This document shows, piece by piece, positions 23,234 through 30,635 of a stretch of DNA of 52,099 nucleotides (position 1 is the stretch's first letter; each line of letters opens with the position of its first letter). The DNA comes from an uncultured Acetatifactor sp. GTDB lineage: Bacteria; Bacillota; Clostridia; Lachnospirales; Lachnospiraceae. Location: positions 1-52,099 of the forward strand of contig CATKYJ010000031.1 of assembly GCA_949840885.1 (NCBI GenBank), given 5' to 3'. The translations under genes and the position numbers were made by a program. The notes beneath the pieces are model-generated. The model was not told the DNA's origin, made no database searches, and saw only the letters and a list, made by a program, of their open reading frames with translations.

Positions 23234-24058
23234 TCAGCCCCTATTTCCTTTCTTTCGTAAAAACAAGAGCAATGCCGCCGTAACCGCAGCCACAAGCAGT
23301 ACCAGAATTATGGTCAGAGCCACCATTCCATAGTCAGGCTTCGGCACGATGCGGCGGTCTTCCCCGGCCGGTGTCTCCTCCGGCTCCGCCCCGCCCTGCG
23401 GCTTTTCCCCATCCTGCTTCCCGATCTGCGGCGCGCCGTCAGGATAGATCTCCCCATAGTCGGCCGTAGGCGCATCAATGCATACCCACACATCCCTCAT
23501 GCCGAAATAATATCCTATCCGCCCCCAGCTCTTTCCGTTCTCGTCCACATACACACATCGGTATTCCGGAGCATAAGACTCTGCCTTTATGGAATCATAT
23601 TTCTCAGAGCCCGGATATTTCCAGAAGCGTATCTCCTCATCCAGATATTTCTCGTCCAGACTGCCCATTTCATCTTCTATCTCTTCGCTGTAGTCTTCCT
23701 GAAAGGAAATGCTGTCATAGATCAGTTCCATATAGTCCATAGGCATCCACCCCGTAATGCCAACATAATCTTCATAGATGCCCCAGACAACTCCGTCCCT
23801 GTCTTCATATGTGAACCGGATATACACTTCACGGCCGTTCTCCCATGTGTCCACCACCTCCGGCAGTTTCGGGCTTTTGTACACGATGACCTTGCCGTCC
23901 GGCCCGTTGGTTGTAAAGCTTCGCCCCATATAGGAGCACTCTTCGGAATGCTCCTCATAAAAGGAATCCATGGGCTCGATCAGCACATCGGCCCTCGCCG
24001 GCAGCACCCACAACATGCAGCAGATAAATGCTGCCAGTCCATACAACGCTCTTTTCAT
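23234..24058 (-). CDS. Secreted, C-terminally anchored protein with SH3-like region
   Basis: A 274-residue protein with an N-terminal signal peptide (MKRALYGLAAFICCMLWVLPARA, cut near ARA-DVL), an extracytoplasmic part, and a C-terminal membrane helix (about 247-268) ending in RKKGNRG. The middle has FTTNGPDGKVIVYKSP and FTYEDRDGVVWGIYEDYVGITGWM, two strands and a turn resembling bacterial SH3 domains, and a second similar block (YRCVYVDENGKSWGRIGYYF). The acidic/proline linker before the anchor is typical of surface proteins. It is the last gene of a cluster with an MFS-like and a small membrane protein. The ligand is unknown. Confidence 0.7.
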   Translation of the reverse strand: MKRALYGLAAFICCMLWVLPARADVLIEPMDSFYEEHSEECSYMGRSFTTNGPDGKVIVYKSPKLPEVVDTWENGREVYIRFTYEDRDGVVWGIYEDYVGITGWMPMDYMELIYDSISFQEDYSEEIEDEMGSLDEKYLDEEIRFWKYPGSEKYDSIKAESYAPEYRCVYVDENGKSWGRIGYYFGMRDVWVCIDAPTADYGEIYPDGAPQIGKQDGEKPQGGAEPEETPAGEDRRIVPKPDYGMVALTIILVLLVAAVTAALLLFLRKKGNRG

Positions 24059-24116
24059 ACGCTCCTCCTGTTCTGCTTTTACTATGTCCCATCAGATTCG
24101 CCGCCATCTGCTGTTC

Positions 24117-24644
24117 CTAATATGCCTGTATCATTCTCCCAAAAAATGTCACCACCAGATCAATCCAACCTCCAAGTGCAACCCCTGCGGTCCAGGAGCA
24201 CACATTGGTGGCCACCGACAGCAGGAGAGGCCGTCCCGTCCCCCAGCCGGGCTTTTCCATAAAGCTACGGTAGATCCAGGCCTCCACTGCCACCACTGCT
24301 GCCTCCACCGCCAGTTCCAACGGAAGCGAAAGGAATGGCGGCAGACACATCCTCCCAAGCCAGCAAAACAGCACTGCAAGCGGATTGGTGAGCACATTCA
24401 CCAGCACCACCAGAAGCGCCATATGCTTTTTGCTGCCCAAAGACGGCCTGTCCCGGCTTCCATGGTCAAAGGCGTCTTTCACCCCACTCACGCCATGCCT
24501 GCCGCCATCCGAAGTCCGTTCCGTCTTCATCCTCCTGTGCATCCGGCCCTTTATCCCCAGCCACACCACAAATGCCACCACTAGCTCAACCACCATAGTC
24601 AATCCAAGGGATATACCGAACATTTTTACCAGATATCCTTTCAT
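24117..24644 (-). CDS. Membrane protein of unknown function in a three-gene cluster
   Basis: A 175-residue protein with a hydrophobic N-terminus (MKGYLVKMFGISLGLTMVVE), a basic serine/arginine cytosolic loop (about residues 30-68) and three further membrane segments (about 73-93, 95-125 and 140-170). The frame is open upstream to 24851, but that is the shadow of the preceding gene. Its ATG (24642-24644) overlaps the TGA of that gene as ATGA, so the two are translationally coupled. I do not recognise the family. Confidence 0.65.
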   Translation of the reverse strand: MKGYLVKMFGISLGLTMVVELVVAFVVWLGIKGRMHRRMKTERTSDGGRHGVSGVKDAFDHGSRDRPSLGSKKHMALLVVLVNVLTNPLAVLFCWLGRMCLPPFLSLPLELAVEAAVVAVEAWIYRSFMEKPGWGTGRPLLLSVATNVCSWTAGVALGGWIDLVVTFFGRMIQAY

Positions 24645-25720
24645 CTGTCCCTCCTCTTCCGCCAGCCATTGGTCCATCCGTATCCTGCCACCAGCAAAAG
24701 TATCGATGCCGCACTGCCTGCACACCCCACCAGATTCCCTCCTGCCCCAGGAAGCAGCCCGAAATATGCCGGCAGAAAGCCCAGAAACAGTGCAAAGGTC
24801 AGAAAGCCAAAGGCAAAGCCCGGCATTTTCGGGCTGTTTCGCACCATCCAATACAAAGTGACGGGCATGGTCATATTAAACAAGAACAGCGCGGCCAGTC
24901 CCGTCGGCCTAAACCCGGAAAACAGAAAACATACCGCTGACAGCCCCAGCGAGGCCAAAGACGTTTTCAGGAATCCGTACCGGGCCGCCCCAAAGCCGCC
25001 CGCGATTTTCCCGCCCACCACCGCAAGAACCGCCAATAAGCCCGCCGGAATCCCTGATTTCCATGGGAATGCCACTGCCAGCCCCACATAGGAGCGCAAT
25101 ATGACCACCAACAGGCAGCAGAGGGCTGCCACGCCAAAGTTTCCCGCCAGCCCCTCCCCTGGCAGACTGTTTTCCTCGTCCATATGCCCGGCGCATGTCC
25201 CCTTGGTTCCCGCCATGTTCCCTGCCTTTTTCAATCGCCATGCCAGGCATGCGCAAAGCAGCAGCATAAGTGCGCCAGCGGCAGCCGCCCCTATGTACCA
25301 CAAACCGTCCTTTCCGGCCAGAGTGCCCAGGTAAAGCCCCAGCGCCCCGGGCGCTACGAACACCCCTAAGCCTCTGCCCTGCCAGTTTTGCAGATTGTCT
25401 TCCCAAATGGTTCCCACGCCTCCTCCCACATGGAACAGCGCATTCCCTGTCCCCAGAACCGCCGGGTGGATAAAGACGCCCGCCGTCGTACAGAGCACTC
25501 CCGCCGCGGCAAACCAAAAAGCGGACTCCTCCTGTCTGGCCTTTCCTCTCCCGCCCAGCCCGTCCAGTATCACTCCAAGCGGCATCTGCAGGGCGAATGC
25601 ACAGAAATTATAGATCAGGAAATAGAACGCCCCGTTCCCCCGGGGGAGGAATCTGCCGAACATGGCCAGCGCGCACATTCCGTCCACCAGCAGATGCAAA
25701 ACCGCATAGATCGCTGTCAT
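24641..25720 (-). CDS. MFS-like integral membrane protein
   Basis: A 359-residue protein with about ten to twelve hydrophobic segments. The start (AVLHLLVDGMCALAMFGRF), LPRGNGAFYFLIYNFCAFAL and FHVGGGVGTIWEDN resemble the N-half of FSR-like (fosmidomycin-resistance) major facilitators, but it is shorter and the central loop (about 195-225) is degenerate. ATG 25720 is preceded by AAGGAGGGGCAGGCAT; the frame continues to 25939 without a better site. The next two genes (24117-24644 and 23234-24058) follow closely, giving a three-gene membrane cluster whose purpose is unknown. Confidence 0.65.
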   Translation of the reverse strand: MTAIYAVLHLLVDGMCALAMFGRFLPRGNGAFYFLIYNFCAFALQMPLGVILDGLGGRGKARQEESAFWFAAAGVLCTTAGVFIHPAVLGTGNALFHVGGGVGTIWEDNLQNWQGRGLGVFVAPGALGLYLGTLAGKDGLWYIGAAAAGALMLLLCACLAWRLKKAGNMAGTKGTCAGHMDEENSLPGEGLAGNFGVAALCCLLVVILRSYVGLAVAFPWKSGIPAGLLAVLAVVGGKIAGGFGAARYGFLKTSLASLGLSAVCFLFSGFRPTGLAALFLFNMTMPVTLYWMVRNSPKMPGFAFGFLTFALFLGFLPAYFGLLPGAGGNLVGCAGSAASILLLVAGYGWTNGWRKRRDR

Positions 25721-25894
25721 ATGCCTGCCCCTCCTTTCTATTTTGGATGTTCTGATCTCTGCTCTCAGTACCTCTTCCATGACGCCCCACTCACAAGCAG
25801 CAGGAGCAGGTACTGTAAATTCGTGAAAAATTATATCGCTCGTGAGTATAAGACGAAATCCATGGAAAAAAGTTTTCCATTTTCTGATATTTAC

Positions 25895-26009
25895 CATAAT
25901 TTCGTGCGCCTCAGCGCACATGAAATCAGAAGCAGACATCGTATCTTTCTTTCTGGGTCAACATTTTATCACAAAACCAGGAATCTGTGGTAAAATGTTG
26001 CCTTAGAAA
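25895..26009. repeat. Second copy of repeat unit B with a long inverted arm
   Basis: 25895-25972 matches unit B of 23133-23205, including the GTGCG-6-CGCAC hairpin and the CTGGGTCAACATTTTA end. The end (25950-25973) pairs with 25986-26009 at 20 of 24 positions around a 12-base loop. Together with the short palindrome at 25862-25880 (ATGGAAAA-3-TTTTCCAT) it occupies much of the 387-base gap between the divergent MFS-like and alkyltransferase-like genes. Confidence 0.7.
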
Positions 26010-26107
26010 AGCATTGTACCACCTTTCGGTTCCATGTGTACCGAATCATATGTTCGATGATGTCCATAAAAAGACATTTTGATAAAACCTGAAAAGGAGA
26101 GCATTCC

Positions 26108-26446
26108 ATGGATTTCTATGAGAAAATGGCCGTTATATGCAAGCGCATCCCCAAAGGCCGGGTGGCCACCTACGGACAGATCGCCCTTATGTGCGGGAAG
26201 CCCAAAAACGCCCGCCAGGTGGGCTACGGCCTGAAGCGGGGGCTGGCCGGGGAGGATATTCCAGCCCACCGCATTGTCAATGCCAAAGGGCTGCTGGCCG
26301 GCGCTGTCTATTTCGACACTCCTGACCTGCAGAAGCTCCTGCTGGAGGCAGAGGGCGTAAAGGTCGTCCGTACGGACGAGGGCTGGAAAGTGGACTTAAA
26401 ACGCTATGGATGGGACAATGGGTTTGAAGATGCGGTTCTCACTTAA
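26108..26446 (+). CDS. Alkyltransferase-like (ATL) DNA-damage protein without the active cysteine
   Basis: A 112-residue protein equal to the C-terminal DNA-binding domain of O6-alkylguanine-DNA alkyltransferase. It has the helix-turn-helix VATYGQIALMCGKPKNARQVGYGL and the active-site region DIPAHRIVNAKG. In true enzymes this is PCHR; here Cys is Ala, so it cannot transfer alkyl groups. ATL proteins are known to bind alkylated bases and pass them to nucleotide excision repair. ATG 26108 follows AAAGGAGAG by six bases. The gene stands alone on the plus strand. Confidence 0.85.
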   Translation: MDFYEKMAVICKRIPKGRVATYGQIALMCGKPKNARQVGYGLKRGLAGEDIPAHRIVNAKGLLAGAVYFDTPDLQKLLLEAEGVKVVRTDEGWKVDLKRYGWDNGFEDAVLT

Positions 26447-26578
26447 ATAAATAAGGCTAAGAAGCAGGTTGCACCGGATTTTGCCCCCTGCCACTCTTAA
26501 GCAAAACCGGTAAGTCTGCCGATATAAAAAGAAAGCGATACCCAAATCCCAGTATGATTCCTTTTAGGAGGTGGCAAA

Positions 26579-26812
26579 ATGACCGATATGAATCAGATGC
26601 TCTATACCATGGAAAACAGTCTGCGCCTGCAGAACCAGGCCAGGGCCGAAAGAAGAGCCAGAAAAGCGGAACAAGAGAAAAAAGAGTTTCAGGAGAAACT
26701 CCTGCAGGCCTCTGCCAGCAAGATAGAACTGGACGGCATGGCTGCAAAAGCCAAAGGCTCCCAGGATGCCGTCCAGAGGGATCAGCTGTTAGGCATGATG
26801 GGCTCTATGTGA
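26579..26812 (+). CDS. Small charged helical protein of unknown function
   Basis: A 77-residue protein, mostly predicted helix and coiled coil, with a basic/acidic middle (RAERRARKAEQEKKEFQEKL). AGGAGGTGGCAAA precedes the ATG, a strong ribosome site that supports translation. It lies between the ATL gene and the DUF4886 gene on the same strand, with about 100 bases on the downstream side. No domain is recognised. Confidence 0.6.
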   Translation: MTDMNQMLYTMENSLRLQNQARAERRARKAEQEKKEFQEKLLQASASKIELDGMAAKAKGSQDAVQRDQLLGMMGSM

Positions 26813-26912
26813 GTCTTTTGCGCCCTGTGCATGGCTGGCTCTCCTTTCCATGGAATGTCGGGCACTGGCGCCGGATGGTCAAATACAGAATTTCAATAAG
26901 GAGGCGCAAGCC

Positions 26913-27677
26913 ATGTTCAGAATACTAGCCATCGGAAACAGTTTTTCAGAGGATTCCACCTACTTTCTACACGATATCCTGGAAAGCGCCGGCATCGACA
27001 ACCATGTCCTAAATCTATACATAGGCGGATGCCCGCTTGAAAGACATTGGCACAATATTGAGAAAGACGCAGCGGAATACCAGTGCCAGAAAAACGGGCG
27101 AAAGACTGACCGCTACGTTTCCATCAGGGAAATCCTTTCGGAAGAAAAGTTTGACGCAGTGGTGACTCAGCAGGCCAGCGGGGACAGCGGCTGGGAGAAT
27201 ACCTACGAGCCTTTTCTCGGCCTTATGCTGGACTTTCTCAAAACGCAGACCCAGGCAGAAGTATTCCTGCATGAAACCTGGGCCTATGAAACCGGCAGCG
27301 CCCATGGGCATTTTATGAGGTATGAGCGCAGCCAGGAGATCATGTTTGGCAGACTGAAAAGCGCCTACGAAAGCGAAGCCGCAAAATATCAGCTTCCTTT
27401 GATCAGGACAGGGGAAGTCATTCAGCAGCTCCGTGCCCTGCCCTTTTTCAAAGATGGCGCGCGCCTTATCACTAGGGACGGCTTCCATCTGAATTTCCTT
27501 TATGGCAGATATGCCGCGGCATTAGCCTGGGCGAAAAAAATCTGCGGGATCAATGTCCTGGCGAATTCCTTTGTTCCGGAAGTGGATTTTATGCCTTTCG
27601 AGAAAGCCGACCCTGAAATCATCCGTGCGATTCGGGAAAAAGTGGACGGAACCATCAAAAGAGAGCGCAGATCATAG
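26913..27677 (+). CDS. DUF4886 protein (SGNH/GDSL hydrolase-like)
   Basis: A 254-residue protein starting MFRILAIGNSFSEDSTYFL, the DUF4886 N-terminus, where the serine of GNSFS is the expected nucleophile of an SGNH-type hydrolase. FDAVVTQQASGDSGW carries the second conserved block, and TRDGFHLNFLYGRYAAAL the D-x-x-H catalytic pair. The family is found with carbohydrate-degradation genes and may remove ester groups from glycans. The frame opens at 26850, but ATG 26913 has AAGGAGGCGCAAGC upstream. A LacI remnant begins exactly at its 3' end. Confidence 0.8.
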   Translation: MFRILAIGNSFSEDSTYFLHDILESAGIDNHVLNLYIGGCPLERHWHNIEKDAAEYQCQKNGRKTDRYVSIREILSEEKFDAVVTQQASGDSGWENTYEPFLGLMLDFLKTQTQAEVFLHETWAYETGSAHGHFMRYERSQEIMFGRLKSAYESEAAKYQLPLIRTGEVIQQLRALPFFKDGARLITRDGFHLNFLYGRYAAALAWAKKICGINVLANSFVPEVDFMPFEKADPEIIRAIREKVDGTIKRERRS

Positions 27678-27870
27678 GCTTTGACGGCTCCCTGCATTTC
27701 GGAGACCTGGAGTACTGCTCCTCCACCATTGTCCAGCCCCTTGAGGATCTCGCAGAGACCTGCGTGGACATTGTGCTGCAGAAGCCCTCCTCGAAAGTAC
27801 CGTCTCTGGTATGTCTGCCTGTCAGCCATGCCTATGGAGGCACTACACGCTTTGCCACTGCCCTGCCCCA
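27670..27870 (+). pseudogene. C-terminal remnant of a LacI-family regulator
   Basis: In a frame different from the DUF4886 gene the plus strand reads IIGFDGSLHFGDLEYC, TIVQPLEDLAETCVDIVLQK and LVCLPVSHAYGGTT. This is the end of the effector domain of LacI/GalR regulators (I-I-G-F-D-x, x-V-x-Q-P, GGTT). There is no start, no helix-turn-helix and no recognisable upstream half; the piece is joined directly to the end of the DUF4886 gene and abuts the convergent WYL gene. The upstream part has been lost. Confidence 0.7.
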
Positions 27871-27875
27871 TCTGT

Positions 27876-28874
27876 TCAGATGCCGTAAACCTCCCCCATC
27901 CGGCGGATTCTCCGCTCCAGTTCTTCCCGCGCCCAGGCCGGTTCCAATACTTTGGCGGAAGGGCCAAAGGAAAGGATCAGTCCGTAAGCCCAGTCATCCA
28001 CCGGGCAGCGCATCCGGATCTCGAAATCCCCCTGGGGCAGCAAGGTGATCTCATCTTCCGTGAACCTGTCATAGACCCGGTAGGCTTCTTTTTTGTCTAT
28101 CCAAAAAAGGATTTCCTCCGATTCTGTCTTCCCGGCCATGCATGATTCCGAAAGGCCTGCCTGGCTTTCGGCCTTTCCCGATTTCCCGGTCATTTCCTCT
28201 GCGGCTTTCCCCTGCCCTCCGCCCGCCACAGGAGCCTCCTCTTCTTTTTTCTCCTCCTGGTGCCGCTGTCCCGGTTCAAAGTTCTCCTCCAGAACCTCCA
28301 CCCGCTTCATCCGAAGCACTTTGAAGAGGCGTATGGCTTTCCTGGTTCTGCAGTATGCCCTCACATACCAAGTATATTCCTTGAACAGCAGCTGAACCGG
28401 CTCCACCTCCCGCAGTTCCATGTCCCCGTGTCGCCCGTAATAATCAAATTTCATGACATGTCTGCCGAGAATGGCCTCCTTGATCTGTCCGAACAGATCC
28501 CCTCGCCTGCCGCTCCAGTCCGAAAAGTCAATGGCCACCCAGTCCAGGGGTTCCGTCCTGAAAAAGGTCTCCAGCTTCTCCAGAATCCGCTCGTCCTTGG
28601 ATGCCCCCACCTCCCGCAGACTGGCCAGTGCCGCCAGGATCCTGCCCTGCTCCTCCCCGGACAGCAAAAGCTTGTCCAGAACGAAGCGCTCCATCAGCCG
28701 GATGCCGCCGCCCTTGCCCCTGCTGGCATATACCGGGATTCCTGCCATGGACAGGCTCTCAATGTCCCGGTAGACGGTACGTGTGGACACCTCGAAACGC
28801 TCCGCCAGTTCCTCTGCCGTCACAACGTCCTTTTTCATCAGAATATATATCATTTCCAGCTGTCGGCTTACCAT
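27876..28874 (-). CDS. WYL-domain (YafY-like) transcriptional regulator
   Basis: A 332-residue regulator. Residues 1-60 form a winged helix (TAEELAERFEVSTRTVYRDI is the recognition helix). Then GKGGGIRLMERFVLDKLLLS and a WYL domain (DYYGRHGDMELREVEPVQLL, EYTWYVRAYCRTRKAIRLFK) follow, with a C-terminal WCX-like domain at the end. A glycine/glutamate/serine-rich insertion of about 50 residues lies between the WYL and C-terminal parts. ATG 28874 behind GGGGGG is chosen; the frame reaches 29006 but would start before the predicted promoter. It is divergent from the Y-family polymerase gene. Confidence 0.8.
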   Translation of the reverse strand: MVSRQLEMIYILMKKDVVTAEELAERFEVSTRTVYRDIESLSMAGIPVYASRGKGGGIRLMERFVLDKLLLSGEEQGRILAALASLREVGASKDERILEKLETFFRTEPLDWVAIDFSDWSGRRGDLFGQIKEAILGRHVMKFDYYGRHGDMELREVEPVQLLFKEYTWYVRAYCRTRKAIRLFKVLRMKRVEVLEENFEPGQRHQEEKKEEEAPVAGGGQGKAAEEMTGKSGKAESQAGLSESCMAGKTESEEILFWIDKKEAYRVYDRFTEDEITLLPQGDFEIRMRCPVDDWAYGLILSFGPSAKVLEPAWAREELERRIRRMGEVYGI

Positions 28875-28921
28875 CGCCCATCCCCCCATCGTGCCATCCG
28901 GCCGTTTCCTGCCCTGAACAC

Positions 28922-28967
28922 CTTTTTGATTACAGAGTTCGCAAAGCTGCTCCTGCAATAAGAACAT
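28922..28967. repeat. Dispersed repeat unit A, in the leader of the WYL gene
   Basis: CTTTTTGATTACA, then GTTCGCAAAG and CTGCAATAAG, matching unit A at 23083-23128 along nearly its whole length. It lies in the 5' untranslated region of the WYL regulator gene, whose -10 box overlaps its edge. Confidence 0.6.
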
Positions 28968-28988
28968 TATATCATAGGTCATCCTATG
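28966..28988 (-). promoter_or_regulatory. Extended -10 promoter and palindrome of the WYL gene
   Basis: The minus strand reads TGATATAAT (-10 at 28966-28971). Immediately upstream is CATAGG-TCAT-CCTATG (28973-28988), a perfect six-base dyad placed where an autoregulator would touch the polymerase. There is no clear -35 box. Confidence 0.5.
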
Positions 28989-29051
28989 TTTTTCAGAAAC
29001 ATTCAAAAAGTGTAGCTCTCTTAGTTTGAACTGTTTTCCAACAATCTCCTA

Positions 29052-29080
29052 TTGAATTTCAAACACACGTTCCCTATAAT
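29052..29080 (+). promoter_or_regulatory. Promoter of the Y-family polymerase gene
   Basis: TTGAAT (29052-29057), 17-base spacer, TATAAT (29075-29080). The start would be near 29087, giving a short leader of about 20 bases with AAGGAGGTGA. Confidence 0.75.
29060..29073. promoter_or_regulatory. LexA (SOS) box within the polymerase promoter
   Basis: CAAACACACGTTCC matches the Bacillus LexA consensus CGAACRNRYGTTYC at 13 of 14 positions. It lies between the -35 and -10 boxes, so bound LexA would block transcription. No other box of this quality was noticed in the window. Confidence 0.7.
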
Positions 29081-29106
29081 GCTGTATCAAGGAGGTGAAC
29101 GCACGT

Positions 29107-30396
29107 TTGGAAAATCTCATTTTTCATATTGATGTGAACTCAGCTTTCCTTTCCTGGGAGGCTGTTTATCGTCTGGCGCACAGGGGCGGCAGTTTGCCCG
29201 AAGCGGAAAGCCTGGGAGCAGACGTATTGGCCGGGTACCACATGTCGCGCAGGGATGGCTGCATTGATCTGCGGGAGATTCCATCGGCAGTCGGCGGGGA
29301 TGTCACGAAGCGCCACGGCATCATACTGGCAAAATCCATCCCCGCGAAGAAGTATGGCATCCAGACCGGGGAGACTCTTCTGGAGGCAAAGCACAAATGC
29401 CCGAATCTGCTGCTTGTGCCGCCAAACTACGGCCTGTACCGGGAATGCTCCGCCGCTTTTCTGGACATTCTGCGGGAGTATTCAGATACCGTGGAGCCCT
29501 ACAGCATTGATGAGGCCTTTGTGGATATGACTACAACATGCCATCTCTTTGGCACTCCGGAGGAAACCGCTGTCCAAATCAAAGACAGGATTCGGGAAGA
29601 ACTGGGCTTTACCGTAAACATCGGGATATCGGACAGCAAGCTCCTGGCAAAGATGGCCTCCGACTTTCGCAAGCCAGACCTTGTCCATACCTTGTACCGG
29701 GAGGAAATCCGGGAAAAAATGTGGCCCCTGCCTGTGTCGGATCTGTTCTTTGTAGGCCGCGCCACAGCGAAAAAGCTGGCCTCCATGGGGCTTGCCACCA
29801 TCGGCGACATAGCCGGCGCCGACCCGGCATGGCTGCGGGCAGTGTTGAAGAAACCGGGGGAGGCCATCTGGGGCTTTGCAAATGGTATAGACCTGTCCCC
29901 TGTGCTGGCTGCTCCCGCCCCTAACAAAGGCTATGGAAACAGCACCACCACGCCCTTTGATGTGATGGATGCGGAGACTGCAAACCTGGTGCTGCTGGCC
30001 CTCTCGGAGACGCTGGGGAGCCGCCTTAGGGCAGACGGAGCGAAAATCGAGGTAGTCTCCGTGGCCATCCGGTACTCGGATCTGTCCTATTTCTCCCACC
30101 AGAAGACGCTAACCTCCCCCACTGACCTGACTCTGGAAATCTACCATGCCGCAAGGGAACTTTTCCCCGGGCTCTGGGACGGCAGACCCATCCGCCATCT
30201 GGGGGTGCACACCGGCAGGGCCAGGTATGGGGCCTATGGCAGACAGATAAGCCTTTTTGATGAAATCGATTATGAAAAGCTGGCTGTCATGGACAGAACC
30301 TTGGATGCCCTGCGGCAGCGGTTCGGGCGGGATGCCGTAAAGCGGGCCGTATTCCTGAACCAGCCTGTCAGCCATATGTGCGGCGGCGTTCCATGA
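29107..30396 (+). CDS. Y-family DNA polymerase (DinB/UvrX-like)
   Basis: A 429-residue translesion polymerase. The N-terminal palm has FHIDVNSAFLSWEAVYRL, where the first catalytic aspartate lies, and SIDEAFVDMTTT provides the D-E pair. GFTVNIGISDSKLLAKMASD is the fingers and palm region, and LFFVGRATAKKLASMGLATI the helix-hairpin-helix thumb. The little-finger domain follows (about 240-360). The TTG at 29107 is chosen: AGGAGGTGA ends eight bases before it, while the GTG at 29095 overlaps the ribosome site. It is under an SOS-type promoter. Whether it is a DinB (Pol IV) or a UvrX/UmuC-like Firmicute form is not settled. Confidence 0.9.
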   Translation: MENLIFHIDVNSAFLSWEAVYRLAHRGGSLPEAESLGADVLAGYHMSRRDGCIDLREIPSAVGGDVTKRHGIILAKSIPAKKYGIQTGETLLEAKHKCPNLLLVPPNYGLYRECSAAFLDILREYSDTVEPYSIDEAFVDMTTTCHLFGTPEETAVQIKDRIREELGFTVNIGISDSKLLAKMASDFRKPDLVHTLYREEIREKMWPLPVSDLFFVGRATAKKLASMGLATIGDIAGADPAWLRAVLKKPGEAIWGFANGIDLSPVLAAPAPNKGYGNSTTTPFDVMDAETANLVLLALSETLGSRLRADGAKIEVVSVAIRYSDLSYFSHQKTLTSPTDLTLEIYHAARELFPGLWDGRPIRHLGVHTGRARYGAYGRQISLFDEIDYEKLAVMDRTLDALRQRFGRDAVKRAVFLNQPVSHMCGGVP

Positions 30397-30400
30397 AAAA

Positions 30401-30482
30401 TGGAATCAGCCAGGCATTCTGGCTGCGGCCCCGTAAAGGAGCCGAGTAAAGTTCCCCGCAGCGGGACCGGGAAAGCCTGGCA
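30401..30482 (+). other. Structured RNA candidate between polymerase and small gene
   Basis: GCCAGGC (30409-30415) pairs with GCCTGGC (30475-30481); inside it CTGCGG (30423-30428) pairs with CCGCAG (30456-30461), and CGGC/GCCG forms a possible inner hairpin. A further hairpin, GAATCC-7-GGATTC, lies at 30563-30581. There is no T-run, so it is not an ordinary terminator. Confidence 0.4.
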
Positions 30483-30635
30483 CCCGGCCATCCGCTCAGA
30501 GATGGACAGGTGGTATGGAAAGTAAAGCAGGTGTAAGTTTGGAAGTAAATTTCCATAAACTAGAATCCGAAAACAGGATTCCAGTGTCAAGAATATTGAT
30601 TGGTATACGCGCCAAAGCGTGCAAGGAGTATAAGA

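Noticed and set aside
30401..30482. Cobalamin- or other known riboswitch in the gap after the polymerase
   Set aside because: The stems do not show the conserved core sequences of any riboswitch class I know, and the downstream gene has no metabolic link.
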